Positions 10,608 to 19,323 of a stretch of 64,000 bases of DNA are shown in pieces. This stretch comes from Chryseobacterium flavum. Its GTDB lineage: Bacteria; Bacteroidota; Bacteroidia; Flavobacteriales; Weeksellaceae. The stretch lies in the NCBI RefSeq assembly GCF_003385595.1, contig NZ_QNUE01000002.1, positions 1-64,000 of the forward strand. Reading direction: 5' to 3'. The notes under the pieces are model-generated. The model ran no database searches, was not told where the DNA came from, and saw only the letters and a program-made list of their open reading frames with translations. Made by a program: the position numbers and the translations under genes. The first letter of the stretch is position 1, and each line of letters opens with the position of its first letter.

Positions 10608-11768
10608 TTAATCTAAGGCTTGTTCCAGATCTGCGATGATATCATCTACATTTTCTAAACCTACTGAACAACGAACCAATCCTGCTGTAATACCTACTTC
10701 ATTTCTTTCTTCGTCTGAAAGCTTGGAGTGTGTAGTAGATGCCGGATGTGTAACAATTGTTCTTGTATCACCAAGGTTTGCAGAAAGCGAACACATTTGT
10801 ATCTTATCAAGGAAATTTCTCCCACCTTCTATTCCTCCTTTAATTTCAAATGCAACGATATTCCCCCCAAGCTTCATTTGTTTTTTTGCAACTTCATAAC
10901 CTGGGTGAGATTTCAGAAAGGGATACTTTACCAACTCTACTTTCGGATGACTTTCCAGGAACCTGGCAACCTTTAATGCATTTTCACAATGTTTTTCTAC
11001 ACGTATGGCTAATGTTTCCAGGCTTTTTGATAACACCCAGGCATTGAAGGGCGATAATGCAGGACCTGTATTTCTTGCAAAAAGGTATATTTCCCTGATC
11101 AGGTCCGCTTTTCCTACTGCAATTCCACCCAGTACTCTTCCCTGTCCATCGATCAGCTTCGTTGCAGAATGTACAACAACATCTGCACCATACTTGACAG
11201 GTTGCTGAAGATAAGGTGTTGCAAAACAGTTATCTACAATAAAGATCAGATTATGTTTTTTAGCAATCTGCCCGAAAAACTCCAGGTCCAGGATCTCAAT
11301 TGCGGGATTGGTAGGGGTTTCAAGGTATAAGATCTTTGTATTAGGTTTAATATATTCTTCTACATTTTCAGCATCTTCAGCTTTAAAATAAGTAGTATCA
11401 ATATTCCATTTTGGAAAATATTTGGTAAATAACGTGTGGGTAGAGCCAAATACTGACTGGCAGCTTACGATATGGTCTCCTGCACTTAATAATGCTGCAA
11501 ATGTTGAATAAATAGCTGCCATTCCTGTTGCAAATGCATATCCTGCTTCCGCTCCTTCCATTTTTGCTATCTTTTCTGTAAATTCAGATACATTCGGATT
11601 GGAAAAGCGGCTGTAAAGGTTTTTAGGTTTTTCTTCTGCAAAACTTGCTCTCATATCCTCGGCATCCTGGAAAATAAAACTGGACGTAAGGTATAATGGT
11701 GTGGAATGTTCATCAAACTGAGTTCTTTCAGTCTGGGTTCTTATTGCTGATGTTTCGAAATTTTCCAT
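10608..11768 (-). CDS. metZ: Trans-sulfuration PLP enzyme, probable O-acyl-homoserine sulfhydrylase
   Basis: This 386-residue Cys/Met-metabolism PLP enzyme has the pyridoxal phosphate lysine Lys204 in [14 protein letters not shown]. Upstream it has YSRFSNPNV and [15 protein letters not shown], which are typical of the cystathionine gamma-synthase/sulfhydrylase group. Operon context with metX and both metH parts points to sulfhydrylation of an activated homoserine to homocysteine. Sequence alone does not separate O-succinyl- from O-acetyl-homoserine use, nor sulfhydrylase from cystathionine gamma-synthase. A 147-bp gap with repeat-like sequence separates it from the homoserine dehydrogenase gene upstream, so a secondary promoter is possible. 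Confidence 0.85.
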   Translation of the reverse strand: MENFETSAIRTQTERTQFDEHSTPLYLTSSFIFQDAEDMRASFAEEKPKNLYSRFSNPNVSEFTEKIAKMEGAEAGYAFATGMAAIYSTFAALLSAGDHIVSCQSVFGSTHTLFTKYFPKWNIDTTYFKAEDAENVEEYIKPNTKILYLETPTNPAIEILDLEFFGQIAKKHNLIFIVDNCFATPYLQQPVKYGADVVVHSATKLIDGQGRVLGGIAVGKADLIREIYLFARNTGPALSPFNAWVLSKSLETLAIRVEKHCENALKVARFLESHPKVELVKYPFLKSHPGYEVAKKQMKLGGNIVAFEIKGGIEGGRNFLDKIQMCSLSANLGDTRTIVTHPASTTHSKLSDEERNEVGITAGLVRCSVGLENVDDIIADLEQALD

Positions 11769-11780
11769 ATAGTTTAATTA

Positions 11781-11910
11781 ATTTAACAATGCATCAATCT
11801 AATAGTGTAACAATGAGATTCTTAATAAATCACGTTTGTAAACATTCAGTTTATACTCAGAAGATAATACTCATCACTGGTAAACCGTTACATTATTAGA
11901 TTGTTACATT
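11781..11910. repeat. Intergenic inverted repeat and shared motif
   Basis: Within the metZ upstream gap, CAATCTAATAGTGTAAC (11795-11811) is the inverted copy of GTTACATTATTAGATTG (11887-11903), with 16 of 17 positions matching. The flank ATTTAACAATGCATCAAT (11781-11798) closely resembles ATTTACCAATGTATCAAT upstream of the MoxR gene (20366-20383). Both lie just before a start codon preceded by similar sequence. It may be a small dispersed intergenic repeat or an RNA hairpin in the operon. Function is unknown. Confidence 0.5.
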
Positions 11911-11915
11911 AAATA

Positions 11916-13454
11916 TTATTTAGTTTCACTTACTCTTAAAATATCCCCGAATACTCCTCTTGCAGTTACCTGTGCTCCGGCACCGGCTCCCATAATAACA
12001 ATAGGGTTCTCCCCATAGCTTTCGGTGTAGATTTCGAAGATTGAATCTGAGCCTTTTAGCTGCCCCAATGCTGAAGTTGCAGGAACGGAGACCAGCTTTA
12101 CATCCAATTCTCCTTTGTCTTTCTGTAAATCTCCATGTAAATCTCCAACATATCTTAATACATGACCCGGTTCCTGACTTTCTTTTATTTTTTTGTATTC
12201 TTCATCCAATTCTTCAAGTCTCGAAAGGAATTCTGATTTTGAAACTGAAAGTAAACTTTCCGGAACCAGGTTTTGAATATTGATATCTTCAAATTCATTA
12301 ATTAAATCCAGTTCTCTTGCCAGGATTAATAATTTCCTTGCAACATCATTTCCTGATAAGTCTTCTCTTGGATCCGGTTCTGTATACCCCTTTTCGAGAG
12401 CTTCATTGATAATGGTTGAAAATTTATCTTCTCTCAAAGAAAAATTATTGAAAACATAGCTTAATGTTCCTGAAAAAACGCCTTTGATTCTTGTAATATT
12501 TTCTCCGGAAAGATGGAGTAATTTGATGGTATCAATTAATGGGAGACCTGCACCTACATTGGTTTCGTACAGATAACGTCTGTTATTTTTGTTCAACGTA
12601 TATCTTAGTTTACGGTATTCTTCGATTGGAAGAGTATTAAAAATCTTATTGGAAGACACGAGGTCAAAACCATTTTCTGCCAATGCATGATAGTTTTTAA
12701 CAAAATCTTTACTGGCTGTATTATCGACAACGATAAGGTTTTCCAATTGATTCTCTTTTGAAAAGTTGATTAATTCTTCAACATTGGAAGGATTCTCTGC
12801 AGTAACCACTTCATCACTCCAGTTGTTATCAAAACCTTTTTTGTTGAAAGCTATTTTCTTTGAATTGGCAACAGCAACTACTTTAAGGTCAATTTTTTTC
12901 CTTCTTTTAATTTCTTCTGAAGATTCCAACACCTGTTCTATAAGTGTTTTCCCAACGTTCCCATGACCTATAATAGCCAGATGAACGGTCTTCGGCTTCT
13001 TGAAAATTTCAGATTCTATGATATTTCTGGTTTTTTCATCCTGTGATGAAGTTACTACAATATTTACTCTGTTTTCGCCGGATACCTGATTTAAAAGTAA
13101 TGGAAAAACATTGTTTCTGGCCAGTTCGGCAAAAACTTTATTATAATCTTCTGCTACAAACCCGATAACAGAAACATTATTGATACTATATATCTGGGAA
13201 ACTTTTCCCGATTTTCTTTCTTCTTCAAATTCATCAATAAGACATGATACTGCTTTTTCTGCATCATTCTCGTGTACCAATATGGAAATTCCATTTTCTA
13301 TGGCTTGCTGGGAGATTACTCCGACACTGATGCGTGCTAAAGTAAGCGCTTTAAAAATTCGGCCGTCAATCCCAATTTCACCTAAGAAATCTTCCCCTTC
13401 AAATTTGACAATTGATCTGTTCTTTAAAAATTTTATTTCGTTAGCATTTTTCAT
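11916..13454 (-). CDS. ACT-domain homoserine dehydrogenase lacking the aspartokinase domain
   Basis: This 512-residue protein reduces aspartate semialdehyde to homoserine. Residues about 1-150 resemble the tandem ACT regulatory region found at the C-terminus of aspartokinases (for example INNVSVIGFV at 91-100). A Rossmann NAD(P) loop HLAIIGHGNVGKT at 158-170 and the homoserine dehydrogenase catalytic domain follow (GVFSGTLSYVFNN, EPDPREDLSGNDVARK). Bifunctional ThrA proteins of about 820 residues have an aspartokinase domain before the ACT pair. Here it is absent, and no kinase gene is adjacent. The frame is intact and the gene lies in a regulated operon, six bases from metX, so it looks functional. 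The ACT pair might bind threonine or methionine, which is inference. Confidence 0.88.
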   Translation of the reverse strand: MKNANEIKFLKNRSIVKFEGEDFLGEIGIDGRIFKALTLARISVGVISQQAIENGISILVHENDAEKAVSCLIDEFEEERKSGKVSQIYSINNVSVIGFVAEDYNKVFAELARNNVFPLLLNQVSGENRVNIVVTSSQDEKTRNIIESEIFKKPKTVHLAIIGHGNVGKTLIEQVLESSEEIKRRKKIDLKVVAVANSKKIAFNKKGFDNNWSDEVVTAENPSNVEELINFSKENQLENLIVVDNTASKDFVKNYHALAENGFDLVSSNKIFNTLPIEEYRKLRYTLNKNNRRYLYETNVGAGLPLIDTIKLLHLSGENITRIKGVFSGTLSYVFNNFSLREDKFSTIINEALEKGYTEPDPREDLSGNDVARKLLILARELDLINEFEDINIQNLVPESLLSVSKSEFLSRLEELDEEYKKIKESQEPGHVLRYVGDLHGDLQKDKGELDVKLVSVPATSALGQLKGSDSIFEIYTESYGENPIVIMGAGAGAQVTARGVFGDILRVSETK

Positions 13455-13459
13455 TACTT

Positions 13460-14398
13460 CTACAAAATGTTTTTTATGATATTATTTAATTGTTGATATT
13501 CCATTAGGAAGGCGTCATGCCCATGTATAGATTGGATCTCATGATAAGAAACATTCTTATTTTTCGCTTTCAGATTGTCAAAACACATTCGGATTTCAGA
13601 TGCCGGAAAAAATAAGTCTGTATCTACGGAGATCATGTGCATTCGTGCTTCTATTTTCTCCAAATCTGTTTCATCAGCATTAATATTCATCAAAAGATGG
13701 TTCATCAACCTGTAGGCTTTTAAACTAAATCTATCGTTTAATGTTTTACCATGATAAAACAGCCAGTCTTCTGATTTCAGGCATTGTTTTTCCTGATTAT
13801 ATTGGTTTTGAAATCTGTTATTGAGTGACTGTGGGGTTCTGTAGCACAACATGGCATGAATTCTTGCTTTTTGCACTGGCTCATCTTTATCATTCAATAA
13901 AAATTTCTGAACCAGACATTGGGCATGAAGCCAGTCATGCGTTCTGTAATCACAGGCTATAGGTATAAATATTTCTGCAAGATCCGGTTTCAGAGCCAGC
14001 ATTTCCCAGGCAATTCCTCCTCCCAGAGAGCCCCCTATAATGGCATATACGTTTTTGATATGTAAGGCTTCAAGCCCTTTCAGAAAAATTGCTGCAATAT
14101 CTGAAGGAGTAAAGTCTTCATATTCTTCAATTAAAAAACCGTCATAACCGTTTCCGGGTATATTGAAACACAGAACTGTAAAATTATTTGTGTCAATAAT
14201 CTGATTTTCTCCTGCCAATTGCTTCCACCAGCCTTTTTCTCCGGCCACATTTGAGTTTCCTGTAAGTGCATGATTGATAAGAATGACGGGAGCCGTAAAC
14301 AGATCTTTCCCAAAAAGCTGGTAGCTTAACGGGATATTATATTCCTTACCGGAATGGGTATGATACGAAAAATTTATATAGTTAAGTTCTGTTTTCAA
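13460..14398 (-). CDS. metX: Homoserine O-acyltransferase-like alpha/beta hydrolase
   Basis: This 312-residue alpha/beta-hydrolase-fold protein is the first gene of the SAM-riboswitch operon. It has the nucleophile elbow GGSLGGG with Ser124, an N-terminal NHALTGNS oxyanion-region motif, and a C-terminal HGHD containing the likely catalytic histidine. These match the MetX family that acetylates homoserine. It is shorter than many MetX proteins (about 350-380 residues), largely in the lid region. Position directly ahead of homoserine dehydrogenase and upstream of the sulfhydrylase supports the role. Specificity for acetyl or succinyl transfer is not decidable by eye. Confidence 0.85.
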   Translation of the reverse strand: MKTELNYINFSYHTHSGKEYNIPLSYQLFGKDLFTAPVILINHALTGNSNVAGEKGWWKQLAGENQIIDTNNFTVLCFNIPGNGYDGFLIEEYEDFTPSDIAAIFLKGLEALHIKNVYAIIGGSLGGGIAWEMLALKPDLAEIFIPIACDYRTHDWLHAQCLVQKFLLNDKDEPVQKARIHAMLCYRTPQSLNNRFQNQYNQEKQCLKSEDWLFYHGKTLNDRFSLKAYRLMNHLLMNINADETDLEKIEARMHMISVDTDLFFPASEIRMCFDNLKAKNKNVSYHEIQSIHGHDAFLMEYQQLNNIIKNIL

Positions 14399-14456
14399 TT
14401 CTATTATTTTAATACAATTGAAAATGCCACAGGAAATGGCTGAAGAACTTCAGTAA

Positions 14457-14559
14457 GTTATCTGTCCAAAATTATTTGGTAGAACGTAGCACCTTCTTTG
14501 CTTGCGCAAAGGGTTGCTAAGGTTTCATAGGGTCTAATCCCTCAACCTTTCTTGATAAC
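14457..14559 (-). promoter_or_regulatory. SAM-I riboswitch (S-box) controlling the methionine operon
   Basis: Read on the minus strand, GTTATC (14559-14554) starts helix P1 and closes with GATAAC (14462-14457). Between them lie AAGAAAGGTTGAGGGA, then GACCCTATGAAACCTTAGCAA and a P3/P4-like hairpin, matching the conserved S-box core. In this family S-adenosylmethionine binding shuts down the downstream genes. The gene start is 58 bases further on. That gap holds CTGAAGTTCTTCAG (14453-14440) and GCCATTTCCTGTGGC (14440-14426), two small hairpins without a clear T run. The mechanism is therefore not obvious from sequence. Confidence 0.95.
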
Positions 14560-14588
14560 ATTTTCAATATTTGAATGAACGAATGGTG

Positions 14589-14617
14589 CAAAGGTAGTTC
14601 TTTTCTTTTAATTTCAA
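14589..14617 (-). promoter_or_regulatory. Predicted promoter of the SAM-riboswitch operon
   Basis: On the minus strand TTG (14617-14615) precedes TACCTTTG (14596-14589) by 18 bases, a good match to the Bacteroidota consensus. A start near 14582 would place the riboswitch about 23 bases into the transcript and give a leader of about 185 bases before metX. Confidence 0.65.
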
Positions 14618-14698
14618 AAAAAAATAATTTAATATTTTAAAAAGCCTATAAATAAAAGGAGATACAGCCTGTATTAAGTATTGTTCAGATGGAAAGAA

Positions 14699-14729
14699 TT
14701 GGAACTTTTTCTCAAAAAAACTAACTTCG
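14699..14729 (+). promoter_or_regulatory. Predicted promoter of the glycosidase gene
   Basis: TTG (14699-14701), 20 bases, then TAACTTCG (14722-14729), one base off the TAnnTTTG consensus. It lies 19 bases before the ATG at 14749, so the leader would be very short. Confidence 0.45.
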
Positions 14730-14748
14730 TATAGAAAATGATTACATT

Positions 14749-17364
14749 ATGACCGCTGAAAAAGATAGATTACAAGATACCAAATGGAAAACCTGGGGAC
14801 CATATGTAAGCAACCGGCAGTGGGGAAATGTACGTGAAGATTACAGCCCGAATGGCAATGCATGGAATTATACCAACCATAATAATGCGGAAAGCTATGC
14901 TTACCGGTGGGGAGAAGAAGGTATTGCCGGGATTTCAGATGTGAAGCAGCTTTTATGTTTTGCCTTTTCGTTCTGGAATAAGAAAGATAAAATGGTAAAA
15001 GAACGATTTTTCGGATTGAGCAATCCTCAGGGAAATCATGGTGAAGACATCAAAGAAATCTTTTATTATCTGGATAATACTCCTACTCATAGCTATATGA
15101 AGATGGTATATAAATATCCGATTAATGAATTCCCTTATGATGATATCCTTATTGAGAATGGAAAACGCAGCAAAAAGGAACCTGAATATGAGATCTTTGA
15201 TACGGGGATTTTTGACAATGATGAATATTTCGATATTTTTATCGAATACTGTAAGGCTGATCACAATGATATTCTGGCCAGAGTGACTATATGTAACCGA
15301 AGCCGGCATGATGCCCCTATTGTAGTGGCACCTACGGTATGGTTCAGAAACAACTGGAAATGGGGATATAATACCTATAAGGCAGAGCTGAGTGCTTCTC
15401 ATGACGGAAGTATTACTATTGGGCATGACAGCATTTCAATCAAAAAGTTCTATTCCAAAAATACAAATGCACAAAGTGTATTTTGTGAAAATGAAACCAA
15501 TACTTCAAAGCTGTATGGTGCACCTAAAGCTGAGAACACCTACTTCAAGGATGGGATCAATGATTTCATTATTTATCGTGGTGAAACTGTAAATCCTGAT
15601 AAAAGAGGTACTAAAGCTTCTTTCCTGATTGATGAACTTATCGGGTGCGGACAGTCCAGATCTTTTGAATTCCGGCTATGTCCTGATGAGATGGATGAAC
15701 CCTTTGATGGATTTGATGAAATATTCAACACCAGAATAGCTGAAGCTGAAGAGTTTTATGATGAAATTCAAAGTGATACAACGAATGAAGATGAAAGAAA
15801 TGTTCAGAGACAGGCTTTTGCAGGGCTGCTGTGGAATAAGCAATTTTATCATTATAATATTGGAAAATGGCTGAAGGGAGATCCTAATTTTGAAGCACCA
15901 AGGAATTTTAATGAATATGTAAGAAATACAGAATGGAATCACCTTCACAATAAGGATATCATTTCGATGCCTGATAAATGGGAATATCCGTGGTACGCTA
16001 CATGGGATCTGGCATTTCACTGTGTTCCTTTTTCTATTATTGATGCTGAATTCGCAAAGGGTCAGCTTTTACTGCTTACTAAAGAATGGTATATGCATCC
16101 TAACGGGCAGCTGCCCGCTTATGAATGGAATATGAGCGATGTGAATCCCCCTGTTCATGCATGGTCCTGCTTCCGGGTTTTTAAAATTGATGAAAAGAAT
16201 AATGGAAAGCCTGATTTATTATTTTTAGAAAAAGTCTTCCAGAAACTCCTCCTCAACTTTACCTGGTGGGTTAACAGAAAGGATAAAAACGGTAAAAATA
16301 TTTTTGGTGGAGGATTCCTGGGCCTTGATAATATAGGAGCCTTTGACCGGAATATGATTTTGAAAGACGGTCAGCATTTGGAACAGGCAGATGGCACGAG
16401 CTGGATGGCCATGTATGCATTGAATATGATGCGTATTGCCATGGAACTTGCCCAATACTACCAGGTATACGAAGATATGGCCATTAAGTTTTTTGAGCAT
16501 TACCTGTATATTGCAGAGGCTATGGAGAATCTGGGAGAAGGAACCAAAGGTTTATGGAATGAAGAAGATGGATTCTTCTATGATGTATTACAGCTGGGAA
16601 ACGGAGACAGCGTTTCTTTAAGATTAAGAAGCATTGTTGGATTAATTCCGATGTTTGCTGTTGAAATTGTTGATCACAGATTGCTCGAAAAGATGCCTAA
16701 CTTCAGGGAAAGAATGGAATGGATCCTGAAAAATAAACCGGAACTGACCAAGCTTGTTTCCCATTGGGATGAAGAAGGTCATGGCAGAAAACATCTGATG
16801 AGCATCCTTCGTAAAAACAGACTGACAAAGGTACTTACCAGAATGCTTGATGAGAAAGAGTTTTTAAGCTCTTACGGCATCCGCGCAATGTCTAAGGTGT
16901 ATGAGGAAAATCCTTTTGTATTCTCTGTTCATGGAACAGAAAATGTAGTCTACTATACCCCTGCAGAAAGTGACAGCAGAATGTTTGGGGGGAACAGTAA
17001 CTGGCGGGGCCCTATATGGTTTCCTATTAATTTCCTGATCGTTGAAAGTTTACAACGTTTCCATTATTATTATGGAAACAGCCTAAAAGTGGAATTTCCG
17101 ACAGGAAGCGGGGATAAAAGAAATCTGGATGAAGTGGCTCAAAATATCAGCAAAAGACTCTGTTCTATTTTCTTAAAGGATGAAAACGGGCAGAGGGCAT
17201 TTAATGGCGGAAATCCGAAGTTCAATTATGACGAACACTTTAAAGATTATATTACTTTTTTTGAATACTTCCATGGGGATAACGGACGCGGTGTCGGAGC
17301 TTCACACCAGACCGGCTGGACCGCCACAGTGGCAAAGCTTATAAAACCGAGACTTACATTTTAA
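14749..17364 (+). CDS. GH63/MGH1-like glycoside hydrolase
   Basis: This 871-residue protein has no signal peptide, so it is probably cytoplasmic. It resembles the mannosyl-oligosaccharide glucosidase-like (GH63, MGH1) group. There is an N-terminal beta-rich part with ENYxxNG-like sequence and aromatic residues, then an (alpha/alpha)6-type catalytic region. The catalytic region holds WYATWDLAFHCVPF (around residue 410), LPAYEWNMSDVNPPVHAW, EQADGTSWMAMYALNM and NWRGPIWFPINF near 750. Conserved acids within WDLAFH, YEWNMSDVNPP and the C-terminal GWTATVAKL region are typical of these glucosidases. The natural substrate in bacteria is unclear; trehalose-, glucosylglycerate- or oligosaccharide-type glucosides are all known for relatives. 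It is monocistronic and ends in a perfect bidirectional hairpin. Confidence 0.8.
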   Translation: MTAEKDRLQDTKWKTWGPYVSNRQWGNVREDYSPNGNAWNYTNHNNAESYAYRWGEEGIAGISDVKQLLCFAFSFWNKKDKMVKERFFGLSNPQGNHGEDIKEIFYYLDNTPTHSYMKMVYKYPINEFPYDDILIENGKRSKKEPEYEIFDTGIFDNDEYFDIFIEYCKADHNDILARVTICNRSRHDAPIVVAPTVWFRNNWKWGYNTYKAELSASHDGSITIGHDSISIKKFYSKNTNAQSVFCENETNTSKLYGAPKAENTYFKDGINDFIIYRGETVNPDKRGTKASFLIDELIGCGQSRSFEFRLCPDEMDEPFDGFDEIFNTRIAEAEEFYDEIQSDTTNEDERNVQRQAFAGLLWNKQFYHYNIGKWLKGDPNFEAPRNFNEYVRNTEWNHLHNKDIISMPDKWEYPWYATWDLAFHCVPFSIIDAEFAKGQLLLLTKEWYMHPNGQLPAYEWNMSDVNPPVHAWSCFRVFKIDEKNNGKPDLLFLEKVFQKLLLNFTWWVNRKDKNGKNIFGGGFLGLDNIGAFDRNMILKDGQHLEQADGTSWMAMYALNMMRIAMELAQYYQVYEDMAIKFFEHYLYIAEAMENLGEGTKGLWNEEDGFFYDVLQLGNGDSVSLRLRSIVGLIPMFAVEIVDHRLLEKMPNFRERMEWILKNKPELTKLVSHWDEEGHGRKHLMSILRKNRLTKVLTRMLDEKEFLSSYGIRAMSKVYEENPFVFSVHGTENVVYYTPAESDSRMFGGNSNWRGPIWFPINFLIVESLQRFHYYYGNSLKVEFPTGSGDKRNLDEVAQNISKRLCSIFLKDENGQRAFNGGNPKFNYDEHFKDYITFFEYFHGDNGRGVGASHQTGWTATVAKLIKPRLTF

Positions 17365-17393
17365 ATAATTATTAAATGAGCAGTAATAAAAAA

Positions 17394-17413
17394 GCCGGAT
17401 AAATTTATCCGGC
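17394..17413. terminator. Bidirectional intrinsic terminator
   Basis: GCCGGATAAATTTATCCGGC is a perfect 20-base palindrome flanked by an A run on the left and a T run on the right. It can serve both the glycosidase gene (plus strand) and the osmC-like gene (minus strand). Confidence 0.88.
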
Positions 17414-17435
17414 TTTTTTATATGTACTCAGTAAA

Positions 17436-17855
17436 CTATACTTTCTCTCCGTTTACATATACTTCATATCCGATTTCCACATTCGGCTCTAATGTTTTTG
17501 ATACGGAACAGTATTTTTCAAAAGATAGCTGAGCTGCCTTTAATGCCTTCTTGGAATCTATCTCACCTTCCAAAAGGAATTTCACTGTAATTGATTTAAA
17601 AGGTTTTGCATCATCCACAGGAATTCTTTCTCCCTCTACCTCTGCCTGAAAGTTCTTGATTTCCTGACGCTGCTTCTTTAGAATAGAAACAACATCAATT
17701 CCGCTACAGCCGGCTACTGCCATCAGTACACTTTCCATTGGTGAAACACCTTTAGCTCCCGGCTGGGAAGTATTGTCCAAAAGGATAGAATTTCCCTGGG
17801 CATTTGTACATTCAAATAAAAAATCGTCGTTTATTCTGTTAAGAGTAATTTTCAT
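17436..17855 (-). CDS. OsmC/Ohr-family peroxiredoxin-like protein
   Basis: This 139-residue OsmC-family protein has the two redox-active cysteines of the family at Cys50 (MAVAGCSGIDV) and Cys116 (EKYCSVSKTL). OsmC/Ohr enzymes reduce organic hydroperoxides in the cytoplasm with thiol donors. Some members of the YhfA-like branch have no proven activity, and this sequence could belong to that branch. Its start codon is preceded, four bases upstream, by an unusual tract of almost 11 copies of a 7-bp repeat, which occupies the whole promoter and leader region. It may be co-transcribed with the DUF58 operon upstream, 86 bp away. Confidence 0.9.
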   Translation of the reverse strand: MKITLNRINDDFLFECTNAQGNSILLDNTSQPGAKGVSPMESVLMAVAGCSGIDVVSILKKQRQEIKNFQAEVEGERIPVDDAKPFKSITVKFLLEGEIDSKKALKAAQLSFEKYCSVSKTLEPNVEIGYEVYVNGEKV

Positions 17856-17859
17856 TTTT

Positions 17860-17935
17860 GCTTATTGCTTATTGCTTATTGCTTATTGCTTATTGCTTAT
17901 TGCTTATTGCTTATTGCTTATTGCTTATTGCTTAT
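17860..17935. repeat. 7-bp tandem repeat, about 10.9 copies
   Basis: GCTTATT is repeated ten times without error from 17860 to 17929, then partially (GCTTAT) to 17935. It fills the gap between the osmC-like start codon and the stop of the DUF58 gene. The minus-strand unit is AATAAGC. Such perfect short arrays change copy number by slippage. Because 7 is not a multiple of the helical turn, each change would alter promoter or leader spacing. Confidence 0.95.
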
Positions 17936-17941
17936 GCAAAT

Positions 17942-19264
17942 TTATAAAATTCCTCTCGCTTTTATCTCCAAATATTTATTGATAACATCAATATTCAGAT
18001 TTTCAGGAAGTGTATATACTGTATAAATCCCATATTTACGAAGCTCCTGAATAATAAGCTTTTTCTCAAATTCAAATTTTTCAGCTATGATTTCATCATA
18101 TACTTCCTGCATATTTTCCGGATTCTTATTGATCAGTGTTTGCAGTTCAGAATTTTTGAAAAATACTACCACCAATAAATGGTTTTTGGCAATTCCCCGC
18201 AAATATTTTAACTGACGGCTTAATCCATCCAATGTTTCGAAGTTAGTAAAAAGCAGGATCAGGCTTCTCTGATTAATAGAGTACTTAACATCCTGATATA
18301 AGCGGTTAAAATCACTTTCAAAAAAATCTGTTTTAATATTATAAAGGGCCTCAGAAATCTTTTTCAGCTGTCCTGATTTATGATCTGCAGCAACTTTATT
18401 TTCTGTTTTTTTTGAAAAGGTCATCATTCCTGCTCTGTCACCTTTCCTTAAAATAATATGAGACAGTGCCATAGCCGCATTGATGGAGTAATCCAACAGA
18501 CTTAATCCATTGAAAGGCATTTTCATTGTCCTTCCTTTATCAATAAGTATAAAGATACGTTGTGATTTCTCATCCTGGAACTGATTAACCATTAGCCGGT
18601 TTGCTTTGGACGTCGCTTTCCAGTTAATTGTTCTGATATCATCTCCCGGAACATAATCTTTAATTTTTTCAAACTCCATCGTATGTCCCAGTTTTCTGAC
18701 TTTTTTAATGCCTCCCAGTAAAAATTCACTCTGTAGGGCCATCAGCTCATATTTCCGAAGGTGGATAAAAGAAGGATAAGATGGTAACACAGCATCTTTC
18801 TGGAAACTAAATCTTTTTGAAACCAATCCCAGCGGCGAGGAAACGTAAATATTGAGACTTCCGAAATGATATTCTCCTCTTTCCTTGGGCTCTAAAGTGT
18901 ATTTAAAAAAAGTGTTGTTTCCGGAGCTGATATGTTTTTCAATTAAAAAGTCTCTTTTTTGAAACTGAAATGGAATCTCATCTATAATTTTAGTGACAAT
19001 CTTAAAACTGTAATTATTTTTTATATCAATTTTTACAAAATTTTCATCACCATTGGACAACTTTTCCGGCAAAATCCTTTGTGCCTGAATTGCTTCTTTC
19101 TGATTAAAGAGCAGTAAGTAATCCACCATTACTGCAAGAAAACATATTACCAGTACAATATGGGCAGCCCACATCAGAACCGGAAAGAAAAATGCGAGCA
19201 CATACAGTATCCCCACTCCGATGAGCATAAAAAAGAATCGTATATTGATGTATAGGTTTTTCAT
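17942..19264 (-). CDS. DUF58 protein with vWA-like domain
   Basis: This 440-residue protein has two N-terminal membrane helices (about residues 10-27 and 30-53), followed by a beta-rich region and a DUF58 domain. The DUF58 core begins at MEFEKIKDYVPGDDIRTINW and runs into a vWA-like fold (IFILIDKGRTMKMPF). DUF58 proteins are regularly encoded beside MoxR AAA+ ATPases. The pair is thought to act as a chaperone/metal-insertion or assembly machine at the membrane, although most are uncharacterised. The MoxR gene lies 59 bp upstream in the same operon. The MIDAS-type DxSxS motif is changed (DKGRT), which is common in this family. Confidence 0.85.
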   Translation of the reverse strand: MKNLYINIRFFFMLIGVGILYVLAFFFPVLMWAAHIVLVICFLAVMVDYLLLFNQKEAIQAQRILPEKLSNGDENFVKIDIKNNYSFKIVTKIIDEIPFQFQKRDFLIEKHISSGNNTFFKYTLEPKERGEYHFGSLNIYVSSPLGLVSKRFSFQKDAVLPSYPSFIHLRKYELMALQSEFLLGGIKKVRKLGHTMEFEKIKDYVPGDDIRTINWKATSKANRLMVNQFQDEKSQRIFILIDKGRTMKMPFNGLSLLDYSINAAMALSHIILRKGDRAGMMTFSKKTENKVAADHKSGQLKKISEALYNIKTDFFESDFNRLYQDVKYSINQRSLILLFTNFETLDGLSRQLKYLRGIAKNHLLVVVFFKNSELQTLINKNPENMQEVYDEIIAEKFEFEKKLIIQELRKYGIYTVYTLPENLNIDVINKYLEIKARGIL

Positions 19265-19323
19265 TGGTCGCTTTGCGGACAGGAGCTATATTTTAAGGAA
19301 AATTTCATTATCTTATTCTTCAC

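Noticed and set aside
11916-13454. Homoserine dehydrogenase as a truncated bifunctional gene
   Set aside because: The N-terminus begins cleanly with the ACT region, six bases from metX. No remnant of a kinase domain is seen upstream, because that position is occupied by metX.
17860-17935. CRISPR array
   Set aside because: Units are 7 bp, contiguous and without spacers. It is a simple tandem repeat.
17773-17982. Plus-strand reading frame with repeated LLIAYC units
   Set aside because: It is a product of the 7-bp repeat read as codons and overlaps two real genes. No family features.
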